From: Pantoea sp. Eser
GTDB lineage: Bacteria; Pseudomonadota; Gammaproteobacteria; Enterobacterales; Enterobacteriaceae
NCBI GenBank assembly: GCA_009830035.1
Contig: SZZY01000009.1
Location: forward strand, 62,001 to 126,000
DNA: 64,000 bases
Direction of reading: 5' to 3'
Shown here: in pieces, positions 41,736 to 51,378 of the stretch
Layout: every line of letters starts with the position of its first letter
Position numbering within the stretch: the stretch's first letter is position 1
Translations under genes and position numbers: made by a program
The notes under the pieces: model-generated
What the model was told of the DNA's origin: nothing
What the model saw: only the letters and a program-made list of their open reading frames with translations
Database searches by the model: none

Positions 41736-42195
41736 TTTTGTTGTAGTAGAGCACCGGCGTCGAGCTGTTGAACGGCTGAGAGATCAGCTGACCGTTGCTG
41801 TCGCTGTAGTAGCCCACCACCGTCGGCACAAACTGTTTTTCATCAAACGGAATACCAGCATCTTTAAACACCTGATGCACCGGCACAATCGCCTGCGACG
41901 CCATCATGGTGGCAGTACCGACTTAATACACCTGCAACACGGCGGGCGCTTTGCCGGTGCGCACTGCCGCAATACCTGCCGCCAGGCTCTGCTCGTAGTT
42001 ACCTTTGTAGGTCGGAACAATTTTGTGATCGGGACGGGCCTGGTTAAAGCGTTGCGCCAGCGAGTCAACTTCTTTGCCTAACTCGCCTTCCATAGAGTGC
42101 CAGAACGGGATCTCAGTGGCGGCCAGCGCCTGGCCGCTGAGCGTCAGGCTAAGCAGTGCGCCGATCAGGCTACGACGATAGGTAACGACGGACAT
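41736..42195 (-). pseudogene. ugpB: glycerol-3-phosphate binding protein ugpB, nonsense and 3'-truncated
   Basis: UgpB is the roughly 438-residue periplasmic binding protein. The signal peptide [20 protein letters not shown] and mature start [20 protein letters not shown] are clear. TAA at 41925-41923 ([15 protein letters not shown]; Glu expected) interrupts the frame, which continues to [10 protein letters not shown] near 41736, where homology stops at the mobile-element-like scar. About 280 C-terminal residues are missing. PhoB boxes remain upstream. Confidence 0.9.
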
Positions 42196-42268
42196 AGAAT
42201 TTTCCTGTGCAGGTAAATACGCGTGAAATCACGCATTTGTGGTTCGCGAAGTAACATGACACGGGAAA

Positions 42269-42308
42269 ATGACGGAATAATAACGGGCAGATAACAGCTG
42301 GATGACAG
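42269..42308 (-). promoter_or_regulatory. PhoB boxes upstream of ugpB
   Basis: On the minus strand CTGTCAT, CTGTTAT, CCGTTAT and CCGTCAT occur at exact 11-base spacing (complements of 42302, 42291, 42280 and 42269). This is the architecture of tandem PhoB sites. E. coli ugp is phosphate-starvation controlled by PhoB, so the site is well preserved although the operon is dead. Confidence 0.85.
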
Positions 42309-42474
42309 GCTTAAGCGTAGAAAAGGCGGAGCTGGCGGCGCAGAGGTCATACTCTCACGCAGCCACGTTTTCGTTACATAAAAGGCAGAAGGGTTGGGCC
42401 GTGAAAAAGTCCGGGGCGGGTTTTCACTTCACAAAACTTAAAGGCCGATGGAGGCACCACCAACACAGATATCA

Positions 42475-42600
42475 AAGGCCGTCGGCGACGCAGGCAGGTT
42501 GCGGGCGGACAGCACTCAGTAACCGGAGCGTACATCCAGTACGTGAGGATGGCGAGCACTGCCCAACCACAACCTGACAAGTAAGCCAGGCCGTGCCGCA
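42475..42600. repeat. ERIC/IRU-like imperfect palindrome at the livF 3' end
   Basis: An imperfect palindrome extends from CAGGTTG (42495) to CAACCTG (42576), centred on GAGCGTACATCCAGTACGTG. That centre resembles the ERIC consensus centre (GGAGCTTACATAAGTAAGTG). The span is close to the 127-bp ERIC unit. It lies immediately after livF, which appears to have lost its normal stop and reads into it. Identification is by motif resemblance only. Confidence 0.65.
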
Positions 42601-42602
42601 TC

Positions 42603-42976
42603 GGGCTCCTAAGTAAGCGTTGCGGACGGCTTCGTTGGAAAGCAGCGCTGCTCCACTATCCTCCAGCACTACGTGGCCGTTTTCCAGCACGTAGCCACGA
42701 TCCGCCAGCTTCAGCGCCTGATTGGCGTTCTGCTCCACCAGGAAGATGGTCATCCCCTCGCTGCGCAGCTGTTCGATGGTGTCGAAAATCTGCTGAATGA
42801 TAATCGGTGCCAGACCCAGCGACGGTTCATCCAGCAACAGCAGGCGGGGCTGGCTCATCAGCGCACGACCGATTGCCAGCATCTGCTGCTCACCGCCGGA
42901 CATGCATGGTGCCGGCACGCTGGATTTTGCCGTAGTGGGCGCTCACGTTATCGATGGTTAACATCGCATTTGCCAT
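42603..42976 (-). pseudogene. livF: branched-chain amino acid ABC ATPase livF, large internal deletion
   Basis: LivF is normally 237 residues. The start MANAMLTIDNVSAHYGKIQ (42976) joins straight to RAGTM near 42920, removing about 115 residues with Walker A. A further small insertion in the same spot (ACCATGCATGTCC) shifts the frame into SGGEQQMLAIGRALMSQPRL and LLLDEPSLGLAP. The normal end AYLG is followed by sense codons running into the ERIC-like repeat. KIQ and RIQRAG share ATCCAG in family genes, suggesting deletion by microhomology. Confidence 0.9.
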
Positions 42977-42983
42977 CTTACTC

Positions 42984-43704
42984 CTATCCTAAATAGGCAC
43001 GGATCACGTCCGGATTATTGCGGATCTCTTCCGGCGTGCCGTTAGCCAACGGCGTTCCCTGATTTACCACGTAAATGCGATCGGAAATACCCATCACCAG
43101 CTTCATATCATGTTCAATCAGCAGCACGGAAACCTTGTACTCGCCGCGCAGTTCGGCGATCAGCTCATCAAGCTCGTGCGTCTCTTTGGGGTTAAGACCG
43201 GCCGCCGGCTCATCCAGCATCAGGATTTCCGGGCGGGTCACCATGCAGCGCGCAATCTCCAGACGCCGCTGCTGACCATAGGCCAGGTTACCGGCCTGAC
43301 GGTTAGCCAGGTCCAGCAGACCGACCCGCTCCAGCCAGTTGGCTGCGCGATCGAGCGCCTCGCTTTACTGCGACGAAACGCCGGGGTTTTGAGCAGGCCG
43401 GCAAATAGCCCGCTCTCAGATGTTGATGTTGCGCCACCAGCAGATTTTCAATCACCGTCATTTCACGAAACAGCCGCACGTGCTGGAAGGTGCGCACAAT
43501 CCCCATCCGCGCAATCTTCTGGCCGGGCAATCCTTCCAGATGCTGCTCACGCAGTTTAATGCTGCCGCCGGTCGGCTTGTAGAAGCCGGTCAGGCAGTTG
43601 AACACCGTGGTTTTACCGGCACCGTTCGGCCCGATTAGCGAGACGATTTCCTGCGGATGCAGCGCCAGCGCCACATTGTTAACGGCTAATAAAGGCTGAC
43701 TCAT
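42984..43704 (-). pseudogene. livG: branched-chain amino acid ABC ATPase livG, deletion plus frameshifts
   Basis: The start [20 protein letters not shown] (43704) lacks about a dozen residues of the family N-terminus (SVNGLMMRFGG), probably deleted between TTA-rich repeats. Walker A GPNGAGKTT is present. Near 43360-43410 indels scramble the stretch after LLVAQHQHLRAGY. The correct frame returns with LAYGQQRRLEIARCMVTRPE and DEPAAGLNPKETHELDELIA and ends AYLG at 42984. The ATPase would be truncated after about 90 residues. Confidence 0.88.
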
Positions 43705-44781
43705 GCCTGTTCTCCTTGTTTACCTTGTCTGAGCTTCAGATGCGGACGCTTCATCGGCAACAATCCCTGCGGACGCCAGATCATCAGCACCATTAAGCCT
43801 CTCAGCACCAGCATGCTGTACTCGTTGAGGTCACGCATCAGCTCGCGCGCCACCACCAGCAAAATGGCGGCCAGTATCACCGCAAACTGCGAGCCCATGC
43901 CGCCCAGTACCACAATCGCCAACACAAAAGCCGATTCGACAAAGGTAAAGGATTACGGGCTGACAAAGCCCTGACGCGCGGCGAACAGGCTGCCGGCAAA
44001 TCCGGCAAAGGCGGCGCTGATGGTGAAGGCAGTCAGTTTAATCCGGGGCGGGCTGAGGCCAAGCGAACGGAAGGCGATCTCATCCTCACGTAACGCTTCC
44101 CAGGCGCGGCCCAGCAACACGCCCGCGACCGCCGCCATGTCGGCACCGATGACAAAGGTCAGTGAGATGACACGATCGGTATTGATACCCAGCAGACTGG
44201 CCATTTTCAGATCTTCGGCACAGGCGCGACAGGCGCGGCCCATACGCGAATAGCGAATAAAGGTGGTCAGCGCCAGCATCGCCAGGAACGTCACTACCCA
44301 GATCACGATTTGCATGGTGGAGATGGTGGCGGCAAAGCCGTTGCTCTCGCCGACGGTCCACTGACCGGTAATCAGGCTCGGCTGCGCCAGATCGCGCGAT
44401 CCCTGGGGTCAGGCTGACGTAGTTTTGCAGGAATATCGACATCCCGATGGCGGAGATCAGCGCAATCAGGCGCTTGGAGGAGCGCACCGGCCGGTAGGCG
44501 ACGCGTTCAATGCTCCAGCCGTAGGCGCTGGAGATAATCACCGCCATCACAAACCCGGCGGCAATCATCAGCCAGATGGTGTCGATGCCCATCATCATCA
44601 GGGCGGCAATCACGATAAAGGAGACGTAGCTACCGATCATGTAAACCTCGCCGTGGGCGAAGTTAATCATGCCGATGATGCCGTAAACCATGGTGTAACC
44701 GATGGCGACCAGCGCATAGGTGCTGCCGAGGGTAACACTGTTGAACATCTGCTGGATAAAATAGAGGAACTGCTCGGACAT
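43701..44781 (-). pseudogene. livH-livM deletion fusion
   Basis: The minus-strand frame begins as LivH (MSEQFLYFIQQMFNSVTLGS) with an indel near 44400 (SLTPGIARSG), and continues VWSDVP-frame/LivH to GADMAAVAGVLLG. At about 44112 it becomes LivM: RAWEALREDEIAFRSLGLSP, then FVSP, TAA at 43955-43953 (Glu expected), [20 protein letters not shown] and [20 protein letters not shown]. The LivH C-terminus and most of LivM's N-terminal two thirds, about 1.1 kb together, are gone. GCTGGGCC is the likely shared sequence at the join. Neither permease can be made. Confidence 0.9.
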
Positions 44782-44822
44782 ACCTTAACCCTTACTTATC
44801 CGCTCGTGACCGAACGGAGTAC

Positions 44823-44853
44823 AAAAAACGCCTAGCAGCACAGACCAGGCGTT
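44823..44853 (-). terminator. terminator between livK and livH
   Basis: On the minus strand arms AACGCCT and AGGCGTT (44827-44833 and 44847-44853) are followed by a run of T. Such a hairpin can attenuate transcription between the abundant binding protein and the permease genes. Confidence 0.75.
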
Positions 44854-44914
44854 AGTGTTGCAGGGGAGCAGGCAGCGGTTATCCGCTACCTGACCCGCCA
44901 GTAAACAGCCTGAT

Positions 44915-45999
44915 TTACTTCACAGCGGTCGAGGTACCGTCAGCATGCCATTTGAAGACGCCGAACTCAAAGCCTTTCAGATCGCCCTTCTGATCCCAGC
45001 TCAGGTTGTCCATCACGGTTGGCACCGCAGCGCCTTCCTTCAGGTTTTTCGCGATATCTTCCGGCTCTGCGCTCTGGCTGCGCTCCATTCCGGCTGCCAG
45101 CGATTGCAGGGCAGCATAGGTGGTCCAGACGAACGGACCGGTTGGATCGAGTTTCTTCGCTTTCAGCGCATCAACGATCGGTTTGTTGGTCAACCTGATC
45201 GTAGCGTTTCGGTAAGGTCACCAGCATGCCTTCAAAGGCGGCACCGGCGATGTTGGACAGCAAGGCGTTACCGACCCCTTCCGCACCCATGAACTGGGTT
45301 TTCAGACCGGCAGCACGCGCCTGGCGAACAATCTGGCCCATCTCCGGGTAAGTAACCGCCGAAGTAGACGAAATCGACGTTCTCTTTCTTAAAGCGCGCT
45401 ACTAGGGTAGAGAAATCTTTATCGCCCGCGGTAATACCTTCAAACATCACGATGTTGGCGCCCTGCTTTTTCAGGATATCCTGCACTGAACGCGCCAGGC
45501 CTTCGCCACACTGCTGCTTGTCGTGAACCACGGCGATACGCTGCGGCTTCAGCTCAGTCATGGCGTATTTGGCCGCGGTCGGGCCCTGATCGGAGTCGAG
45601 ACCGGTGGTGCGCATAATCAGTTTATAACCGCGGGCGGTGGCGGCAGGGGTAATCATCAGCACGCCTTCATCTTCATAGATGTCGGACGCGGGCTGGGTC
45701 GATGAGGAGCAGAGATGACCGATAACATAGCGGATACCGTCGTTGATCACTTTGTTGGCTACCGCCACCGCCTGTTTCGGGTCGCAGGCATCGTCATATT
45801 TCACCGCAACCAGTTTGTTGCCGTTGACGCCGCCTTTGGCATTAATATCTTCAATCGCCTGAGTCGCCCCGGCAAACTGCATGTCGCCATACTGCGCAAC
45901 CGGGCCAGACAATCGCCACTTTAATATCTTCAGCCAGCGCTGCATGGCTCATCGCCAGTGCTACGCATCCCGCCAGTAATGCGCGACCTTTCATTTTCA
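44915..45999 (-). pseudogene. livK: branched-chain amino acid binding protein livK/livJ, three indels
   Basis: Periplasmic leucine-binding protein of about 365 residues. The signal peptide [20 protein letters not shown] (45999) is clear. An extra base near 45910 (VAIV then [11 protein letters not shown]), an indel near 45355 (YFGGYLP) and another near 45195 (KRYDQ then NKPIVDALK) break the frame. Between them the LIVBP pattern is clear ([30 protein letters not shown]), ending [15 protein letters not shown]. Only one liv binding-protein gene is present; livK versus livJ cannot be decided. Confidence 0.9.
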
Positions 46000-46398
46000 T
46001 CCGGACTACCCCGTGTGTTATGTCGTGTATGTTGTGAGTGCAAACTGCCAGATAAAGATCAAAAACTGATTAAGCAATAATGAGTTGTCGCAATTTTCTG
46101 GCATTTATTAGTAATAAGGCTTTATTTTTCAGTTTATTAAACAGGAATTTAATTCTGTAAATAAACTGAAATATTCAGAATTTCCTGAGTGCAATAGCAT
46201 AATACACCGGATGCAACGGCCGTATTTTCACCACTTTGCCAGCGGGTTATGCTGGATTAATCGCATCCAGGGCCTGTTTACAACTATCATCCTGGCAGCC
46301 AGGCCATCTTTTGACCTGTTTTATTAATGAAAATGTGTCAGCGCTCTGGTTGTATACTTTCGCTACACTTTCCCCTTTTACAAGTACAGGTGTTTGTC
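46000..46398. promoter_or_regulatory. divergent livK-panM promoter region
   Basis: About 400 bases without a gene between the broken livK and panM. The livK-proximal 150 bases are AT-rich with A/T tracts (TTTATTTTTCAGTTTATTAAAC), compatible with Lrp-type control known for liv genes; no defined site was assigned. Near panM, TTGTATACTTTCGCTACACT looks promoter-like. Confidence 0.35.
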
Positions 46399-46794
46399 AT
46401 GAAGCTCACCATCCAGCGTTTAACCGCGCTGACGCCGCAGGACCGCATTGATCTGGCTAAAATCTGGCCGAATCTGGAGACTGATAGTCTGGAACAGAGC
46501 CTGAATGAACGGCATCGCATTTATGCGGCGCGCTTCAACGATCGCCTGCTGAGCGCGTTGCAGCTGGAGATTTCAGGCATTCATGGCAAGATTCACCGGC
46601 TGGCGGTGCGCGATGTCACCCGTCGACGGGGAGTCGGACAATATCTGCTGGAAGAGACCATCAGGCAGAACGGGTCATTAGCGGACTGGTGGATGGCAGA
46701 TGATGGCAGCGACGATCAGCAGGTGCGGGCGGCGTTTATGCAGGCGTGTGGTTTCAGGGCACAGGCGGATGGCTGGGTACTGGCGGTTGGTTAG
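46399..46794 (+). CDS. panM: PanD maturation factor PanM (GNAT family)
   Basis: The start MKLTIQRLTALTPQDRIDL (46399) gives a 131-residue GNAT protein (E. coli 127). The acetyl-CoA-binding RRRGVGQYLLEE loop lies in the middle, followed by the family DWWMADDGSDD stretch. PanM triggers autocleavage of the aspartate decarboxylase PanD proenzyme and tunes it to CoA level, so beta-alanine and pantothenate synthesis probably depends on it. Intact, between dead livK and rpoH. Confidence 0.92.
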   Translation: MKLTIQRLTALTPQDRIDLAKIWPNLETDSLEQSLNERHRIYAARFNDRLLSALQLEISGIHGKIHRLAVRDVTRRRGVGQYLLEETIRQNGSLADWWMADDGSDDQQVRAAFMQACGFRAQADGWVLAVG

Positions 46795-46808
46795 GCGGGC
46801 GCAGAAAA

Positions 46809-46836
46809 CAAAAAGGGCGACATCATGATGTCGCCC
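46809..46836 (-). terminator. rho-independent terminator after rpoH
   Basis: A perfect 22-base palindrome, arms GGGCGACATCA and TGATGTCGCCC (46815-46836), is followed on the minus strand by TTTTTG. It lies 20 bases beyond the rpoH stop and 15 bases beyond panM. Confidence 0.9.
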
Positions 46837-46856
46837 CTGAAGGTTACCTTGCGGTA

Positions 46857-47714
46857 TTACGCTTCGATCGCCATGCGCAGTTTTTTCATGGCGTTCTTTT
46901 CCAGCTGGCGGACGCGTTCCGCCGAGACGCCGTATTGATCGGCTAACTCCTGAAGCGTGGTTTTGTTGTCTTCATCCAGCCAGCGGACGCGGATGATGTG
47001 CTGACTACGCTCATCCAGACCTTCCATCGCATAGCTCAGCTTATCTGCGGCGTGGGCATCCCAGTTATCCTCTTCAATGCCGTCGGCAAAGTCAGAGGTT
47101 TTATCCTGCAGATAGAGCACCGGTGCCATTGATTTGTCTTCTCCGCTCTCATCGTCGGCCGACATGTCAAAGGTCATATCCTGCGCTGCCATACGTGATT
47201 CCATTTCACGCACGTCTTTACCGCTCACGCCCAGCTCGCGCGCCACCATCTCGACTTCATCCTGGTTGAACCAGCCCAGACGCTGCTTGGTTTTGCGCAG
47301 GTTAAAGAACAGCTTACGCTGTGCTTTAGTGGTCGCGACTTTCACGATACGCCAGTTACGCAGCACGTATTCGTGAATCTCGGCTTTAATCCAGTGCACG
47401 GCAAATGAGACCAAGCGCACGCCCACTTCAGGATTGAAGCGACGCACCGCTTTCATCAGGCCGATGTTACCTTCCTGAATCAGGTCAGCCTGCGGCAAGC
47501 CGTAGCCGGAGTAGTTACGAGCGATATGAACTACAAAGCGTAGGTGAGACAGGATCAGCGTCTTTGCCGCATCCAGATCGCCCTGGTAATGCAGCCGTTC
47601 AGCCAACGCTTTTTCCTCTTCTGCCGATAGCACCGGCCAGGTTCTGACAGCCCGAACGTAAGATTCCAAGTTACCAAGAGGAGCAATAGCTAAAGTTTGC
47701 ATTTCTTTGGTCAT
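46857..47714 (-). CDS. rpoH: heat-shock sigma factor RpoH (sigma-32)
   Basis: A 285-residue sigma-70-family factor (E. coli 284). Region 2 contains [20 protein letters not shown], and the RpoH-box-like stretch [13 protein letters not shown] lies at about residues 131-143. Region 4 has the [23 protein letters not shown]. It directs RNA polymerase to chaperone and protease promoters. The frame is intact. The start and early codons lie where E. coli forms its translational thermosensor; the structure was not computed. A DnaA box lies in the upstream region, as in E. coli. Confidence 0.97.
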   Translation of the reverse strand: MTKEMQTLAIAPLGNLESYVRAVRTWPVLSAEEEKALAERLHYQGDLDAAKTLILSHLRFVVHIARNYSGYGLPQADLIQEGNIGLMKAVRRFNPEVGVRLVSFAVHWIKAEIHEYVLRNWRIVKVATTKAQRKLFFNLRKTKQRLGWFNQDEVEMVARELGVSGKDVREMESRMAAQDMTFDMSADDESGEDKSMAPVLYLQDKTSDFADGIEEDNWDAHAADKLSYAMEGLDERSQHIIRVRWLDEDNKTTLQELADQYGVSAERVRQLEKNAMKKLRMAIEA

Positions 47715-47824
47715 TCAAACCCTCACAAATTCAGTGGAATTGCTGCACATTTCCTTGCCAGACGATACAGTATGTCAACGTCGCGCGAAATCCGAAAGCA
47801 ATCTGTGCTACCGGGACAACAAAG

Positions 47825-47833
47825 TTATCCACA
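47825..47833 (+). promoter_or_regulatory. DnaA box in the rpoH promoter region
   Basis: TTATCCACA is a perfect high-affinity DnaA 9-mer, about 110 bases upstream of rpoH. A TATAAT hexamer on the minus strand (complement of 47840-47845) overlaps the same area. DnaA control of rpoH promoters is described in E. coli. Confidence 0.6.
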
Positions 47834-47956
47834 ACAAAAATTATAGCAATGAATATTTTACACACAGATGACAAGAAGGGAAACGGGTAATGATTCCTCT
47901 GCATCCCATCTTCGGTAGCAGAGGGCTATTATATAACAAAAAAATGTTGCAGGCGT

Positions 47957-48943
47957 TTACTGGGGCGTAAATCGGCGTAAATGTTGTACCGTCGCCAGCC
48001 AGGCGGCCACCCAGCCGATAATAGCGGCAATCAGTAATAACAGCAGCGCCTCATCCCGGGAGAATCCCTCCAGTGAGAAGGTGGTGCCGAATACGGTCGC
48101 CACGTGAGCCACCACCGACTGTAGCCGCAGCACCAGCACTTCTGAAAGCACCAGCGACAGTACTGCACCACTGAAGCCCAACAACGCGCCGCCATACAGG
48201 AACGGCCGCAGGATAAAGCCATCGGTCGCGCCAATCAGCTTTTGTACGTTGATGGTATCGCGGCGAGCAAAGATACTGAGTCGTACGCTGTTACCGATCA
48301 CCAGGAACACCGCCGCAATCATCAGCACGCCGATCATCGAGGCAATCTGCCCTACCAGCCCGGTCAGCGCCGCCAGCCGAGCGAACCAGCTGTCGTCCAT
48401 CCGCAATTCATCCACGCCCTGCACTTTGGTGACCCGATCGCGCAGGCTCTGCATGGTGTCGGAGTTCTGGAAATTGAGCTTCGGCGTGATAATCGCCACC
48501 GCAGGCAGCGGATTCTGCTCCAGCATATCCATCGCACCGCCAAAGCCTGACCAGTTGCGGAACTCGTTGAGTGCCTCTTCCCGCGTCAGGTAATTGACGT
48601 TATCCACGCCATCAACCTGTTTGAGCTGCGCCACCACGTTTTCCGCGGCAGTATCATCCAGCGCTTTGTCGAGATAGACCGTCAGCTGCGGTGCCGGATA
48701 CCACTGCGTCGCCGCCTGACTGATGTTTTTCCATACCATATAGCAGACGCTTGGCAGGGTCAGCGATATGGCGATTACCATCACCGTCAGCAGCGTCGCC
48801 AGCGGCTGACGCCACATGTCAGACAGCGTACCGCGCAGCGCATAGCGCCACTGCTCCTGCCAGCCGCCCTTCAGCGCCTTGCTTTTCGACGGCTGCGGCT
48901 TCGCTTTCTGCGCCGTCGGGCGTTTATTGCGTTTATTGACCAT
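47957..48943 (-). CDS. ftsX: cell-division ABC permease-like protein FtsX
   Basis: A 328-residue membrane protein (E. coli 352, longer at the N-terminus). A cytoplasmic basic N-tail precedes helix 1 ([20 protein letters not shown]), a periplasmic loop of about 110 residues, and three C-terminal helices ending [15 protein letters not shown]. With FtsE it controls amidase activation (EnvC/AmiA/AmiB) at the septum. It overlaps ftsE by 11 bases. Intact, with normal core motifs ([20 protein letters not shown]). Confidence 0.96.
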   Translation of the reverse strand: MVNKRNKRPTAQKAKPQPSKSKALKGGWQEQWRYALRGTLSDMWRQPLATLLTVMVIAISLTLPSVCYMVWKNISQAATQWYPAPQLTVYLDKALDDTAAENVVAQLKQVDGVDNVNYLTREEALNEFRNWSGFGGAMDMLEQNPLPAVAIITPKLNFQNSDTMQSLRDRVTKVQGVDELRMDDSWFARLAALTGLVGQIASMIGVLMIAAVFLVIGNSVRLSIFARRDTINVQKLIGATDGFILRPFLYGGALLGFSGAVLSLVLSEVLVLRLQSVVAHVATVFGTTFSLEGFSRDEALLLLLIAAIIGWVAAWLATVQHLRRFTPQ

Positions 48944-49601
48944 CGTGGCCTCCGTGCAGGCGTCCCTGGTTCAGCGTCATGACGCGGTAGTTACGACGGG
49001 CGATTAAGCCGTTGTCGTGCGTCGCAATTAATACCGTGACGCCAACGCGGTTGAACTCTTCGAACAGTCGCAGAATGTCTTCCGACAGCGCTTCGTCAAG
49101 GTTACCGGTCGGTTCATCCGCCAGCAGTACGGCCGGTTTGTTTACCACCGCACGGGCGATACCGACACGCTGCTGTTCACCGCCTGACAGCTGAATCGGG
49201 TAACTTTTCGCTTTGTCGAGCAGGCCGACTTTATCCAGTGCCGCCGAGACACGACGACGGATATCTTCGCCGCTGGCACCGGAGATAATCAGCGGGATCG
49301 CCACGTTGTCATACACCGAACGATCCATCAGCAGGTGGTGATCCTGAAAGATCATGCCAATCTGACGGCGCAGGAAAGGCACTTCACTGTTACGCAATCG
49401 GGAAATATCGTGGCCGCTAAACCAGATTTGTCCGGCACTCGGACGCTCAATGCCACAAATCAGCTTCAGCAACGTACTTTTACCGGCACCGGAGTGGCCG
49501 GTCAGGAACGCCATTTCGCCGGGACGCAGATGGAAATCCACCCCCTGCAGTGCCTGACGTCCGCCGAGATATGCCTTACTGACCTCTTCAAAGCGAATCA
49601 T
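48933..49601 (-). CDS. ftsE: cell-division ATP-binding protein FtsE
   Basis: A 222-residue ABC ATPase of exact family length. Walker [10 protein letters not shown] (about residues 36-44), signature [15 protein letters not shown], Walker [12 protein letters not shown] and H-loop ATHDNGLI are present. FtsE powers conformational change in FtsX at the divisome. The gene starts 6 bases after the ftsY stop and overlaps ftsX, matching the ftsYEX operon. Confidence 0.97.
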   Translation of the reverse strand: MIRFEEVSKAYLGGRQALQGVDFHLRPGEMAFLTGHSGAGKSTLLKLICGIERPSAGQIWFSGHDISRLRNSEVPFLRRQIGMIFQDHHLLMDRSVYDNVAIPLIISGASGEDIRRRVSAALDKVGLLDKAKSYPIQLSGGEQQRVGIARAVVNKPAVLLADEPTGNLDEALSEDILRLFEEFNRVGVTVLIATHDNGLIARRNYRVMTLNQGRLHGGHDGQ

Positions 49602-49607
49602 CCTAAT

Positions 49608-51020
49608 TTAGTCCTCTCGGACAAACAGTGCCTCAATAAAATCTTCCGCCTTAAACGGCCGTAAATCCTCGATGCCTTCCCCGACACCGATATAGCGAAT
49701 CGGAATGCCGAACTGATCGGCGACCGAGAAGATCACACCGCCCTTGGCCGTGCCATCCAGCTTGGTCAGCGCGATGCCGGTTAAGCCCACCGCTTCATGG
49801 AACAGTCTGGCCTGGGTGACCGCATTCTGCCCGGTGCTGGCGTCAAGCGTCAGCATCACTTCATGCGGCGCATCTTCGTCCAGCTTCTTCATTACGCGGG
49901 TGATTTTCTTCAGCTCTTCCATCAGGTGCGATTTGTTCTGCAGACGACCGGCGGTATCAGCGATCAGCACATCCACACCGCGTGATTTGGCCGCCTGAAT
50001 CGCGTCGAAGATTACCGACGCGGAATCCGCACCGGTATGCTGGGCAATCACCGGAATATTATTGCGCTGACCCCAGACCTGCAGCTGCTCTACCGCAGCG
50101 GCACGGAAGGTGTCACCGGCAGCCAGCATCACCGATTTGCCCTCGGCCTGATACTGCCGCGCCAGTTTGCCGATGGTAGTGGTTTTACCCACACCGTTGA
50201 CGCCGACCATCAGGATCACAAACGGCGTTTTGCCGGAGACATCCAGCGGCGCATCGACTTTAGCCAGAATCGACGCCATTTCGGCTTTCAGCAAGCCGTA
50301 GAGCGCTTCCGCGTCACGCAGCTGCTTACGGTTCGCCTGTTGCGTGAGATGGGTAATGATGCGGCAGGTCGTATCGACGCCGACGTCGGCAATCAGTAAC
50401 TGCTCTTCCAGTTCATCAAACAGGTCATCATCAATCTTTTTGCCACGGAACAGACTGATAAAACCGGAACCGAGGTTCTGACGGGTTTTCACCAGGCTGC
50501 GCTTCAGGCGAGCAAAGAAGCCCTCCTTGCTGGGACGTTCCTGCTCCTGCGTAATGATTGGCGCAGCGGCTAACGGCAGATCGCTGACTGTATCCGGCAC
50601 GGCGTCGGCTTCTTCACTCTCCGCCAGCGCTTCCAGCTCTTCATCGCTCAGCGGTGCGTCGGTCTGATGCAGTTCAGCATCAGCCGCTGGCGTGATGACA
50701 GCGTCAGCCCCGACCAGCGGGGCGACATCAGCCTCCGGCGCGATCTCCGTTTCCAGTAAGGCTTCCAGGTCAGCCTGAATCGGCTCAGGCTCCGCCAGGG
50801 CTTCGTGCGGCGCAGCCGCCGTGACTTCCGCATCACGCTGCTGTCCGGCCACCGTTTCGGTGATGGCGACAGTCTCTTCCGCTTGCGCTTCAGCCTGCGT
50901 TAAGGTTGCGGCTTGCTGCTCTGACTGCTGCTGCGCCTGCTCCTCCGCAGAGGGTTGCTTCTCTTCTTCTTTGCCAAATCCCAGCCAGGAAAAAAAGCCA
51001 CGTTTTTTCTCTTTTGCCAT
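49608..51020 (-). CDS. ftsY: signal recognition particle receptor FtsY
   Basis: A 470-residue SRP receptor. The N-terminal A domain (to about residue 160) is acidic and Ala/Glu-rich, with a short basic start MAKEKKRGFFSWLGFGKEEE that binds membrane. The NG GTPase domain carries GVNGVGKTTTIGKLA (G1), DTAGR (G3) and TKLDG (G4). It docks ribosome-SRP complexes at the membrane for co-translational insertion. Intact. The upstream side holds an unusual 8-bp tandem array (51132-51275). Confidence 0.97.
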   Translation of the reverse strand: MAKEKKRGFFSWLGFGKEEEKQPSAEEQAQQQSEQQAATLTQAEAQAEETVAITETVAGQQRDAEVTAAAPHEALAEPEPIQADLEALLETEIAPEADVAPLVGADAVITPAADAELHQTDAPLSDEELEALAESEEADAVPDTVSDLPLAAAPIITQEQERPSKEGFFARLKRSLVKTRQNLGSGFISLFRGKKIDDDLFDELEEQLLIADVGVDTTCRIITHLTQQANRKQLRDAEALYGLLKAEMASILAKVDAPLDVSGKTPFVILMVGVNGVGKTTTIGKLARQYQAEGKSVMLAAGDTFRAAAVEQLQVWGQRNNIPVIAQHTGADSASVIFDAIQAAKSRGVDVLIADTAGRLQNKSHLMEELKKITRVMKKLDEDAPHEVMLTLDASTGQNAVTQARLFHEAVGLTGIALTKLDGTAKGGVIFSVADQFGIPIRYIGVGEGIEDLRPFKAEDFIEALFVRED

Positions 51021-51131
51021 TGTGTGACTGCACTCCTCGATGGCTTTGTCCCGGTCGCACGTCGTTTCCAGGGGTGAATCAATTAAAATTGGCTAACGCC
51101 AGACCGGCGTAAAACCGCAGAATACTGCATG

Positions 51132-51275
51132 ACTTCAGCACTTCAGCACTTCAGCACTTCAGCACTTCAGCACTTCAGCACTTCAGCACTTCAGCACTTC
51201 AGTAGCTCAGTAGCTCAGTAGCTCAGTAGCTCAGTAGCTCAGTAGCTCAGTAGCTCAGTAGCTCAGTAGCTCAGT
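51132..51275. repeat. 18-unit 8-bp tandem array in the ftsY-rsmD divergent region
   Basis: Eight copies of ACTTCAGC (51132-51195), one hybrid ACTTCAGT (51196-51203) and nine copies of AGCTCAGT (51204-51275) follow without interruption: 144 bases with a strict 8-base period and two sub-arrays meeting at one unit. The array starts about 110 bases upstream of ftsY and ends about 100 bases before rsmD. It is not part of a recognised gene. Copy number probably varies by replication slippage; any promoter effect is inference. Confidence 0.97.
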
Positions 51276-51378
51276 AGTCTAACACTTTTTTTTTCCAGCC
51301 AGCTCACCACAGCACCCTTTTTTAACGTTTCTTCTCACCGATTCGCCCGTTAAACTACGCAACAAATTATGACGAGTT

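Noticed and set aside
51132-51275. CRISPR array
   Set aside because: Units are 8 bases with no spacers and no cas genes nearby; it is a simple tandem repeat.
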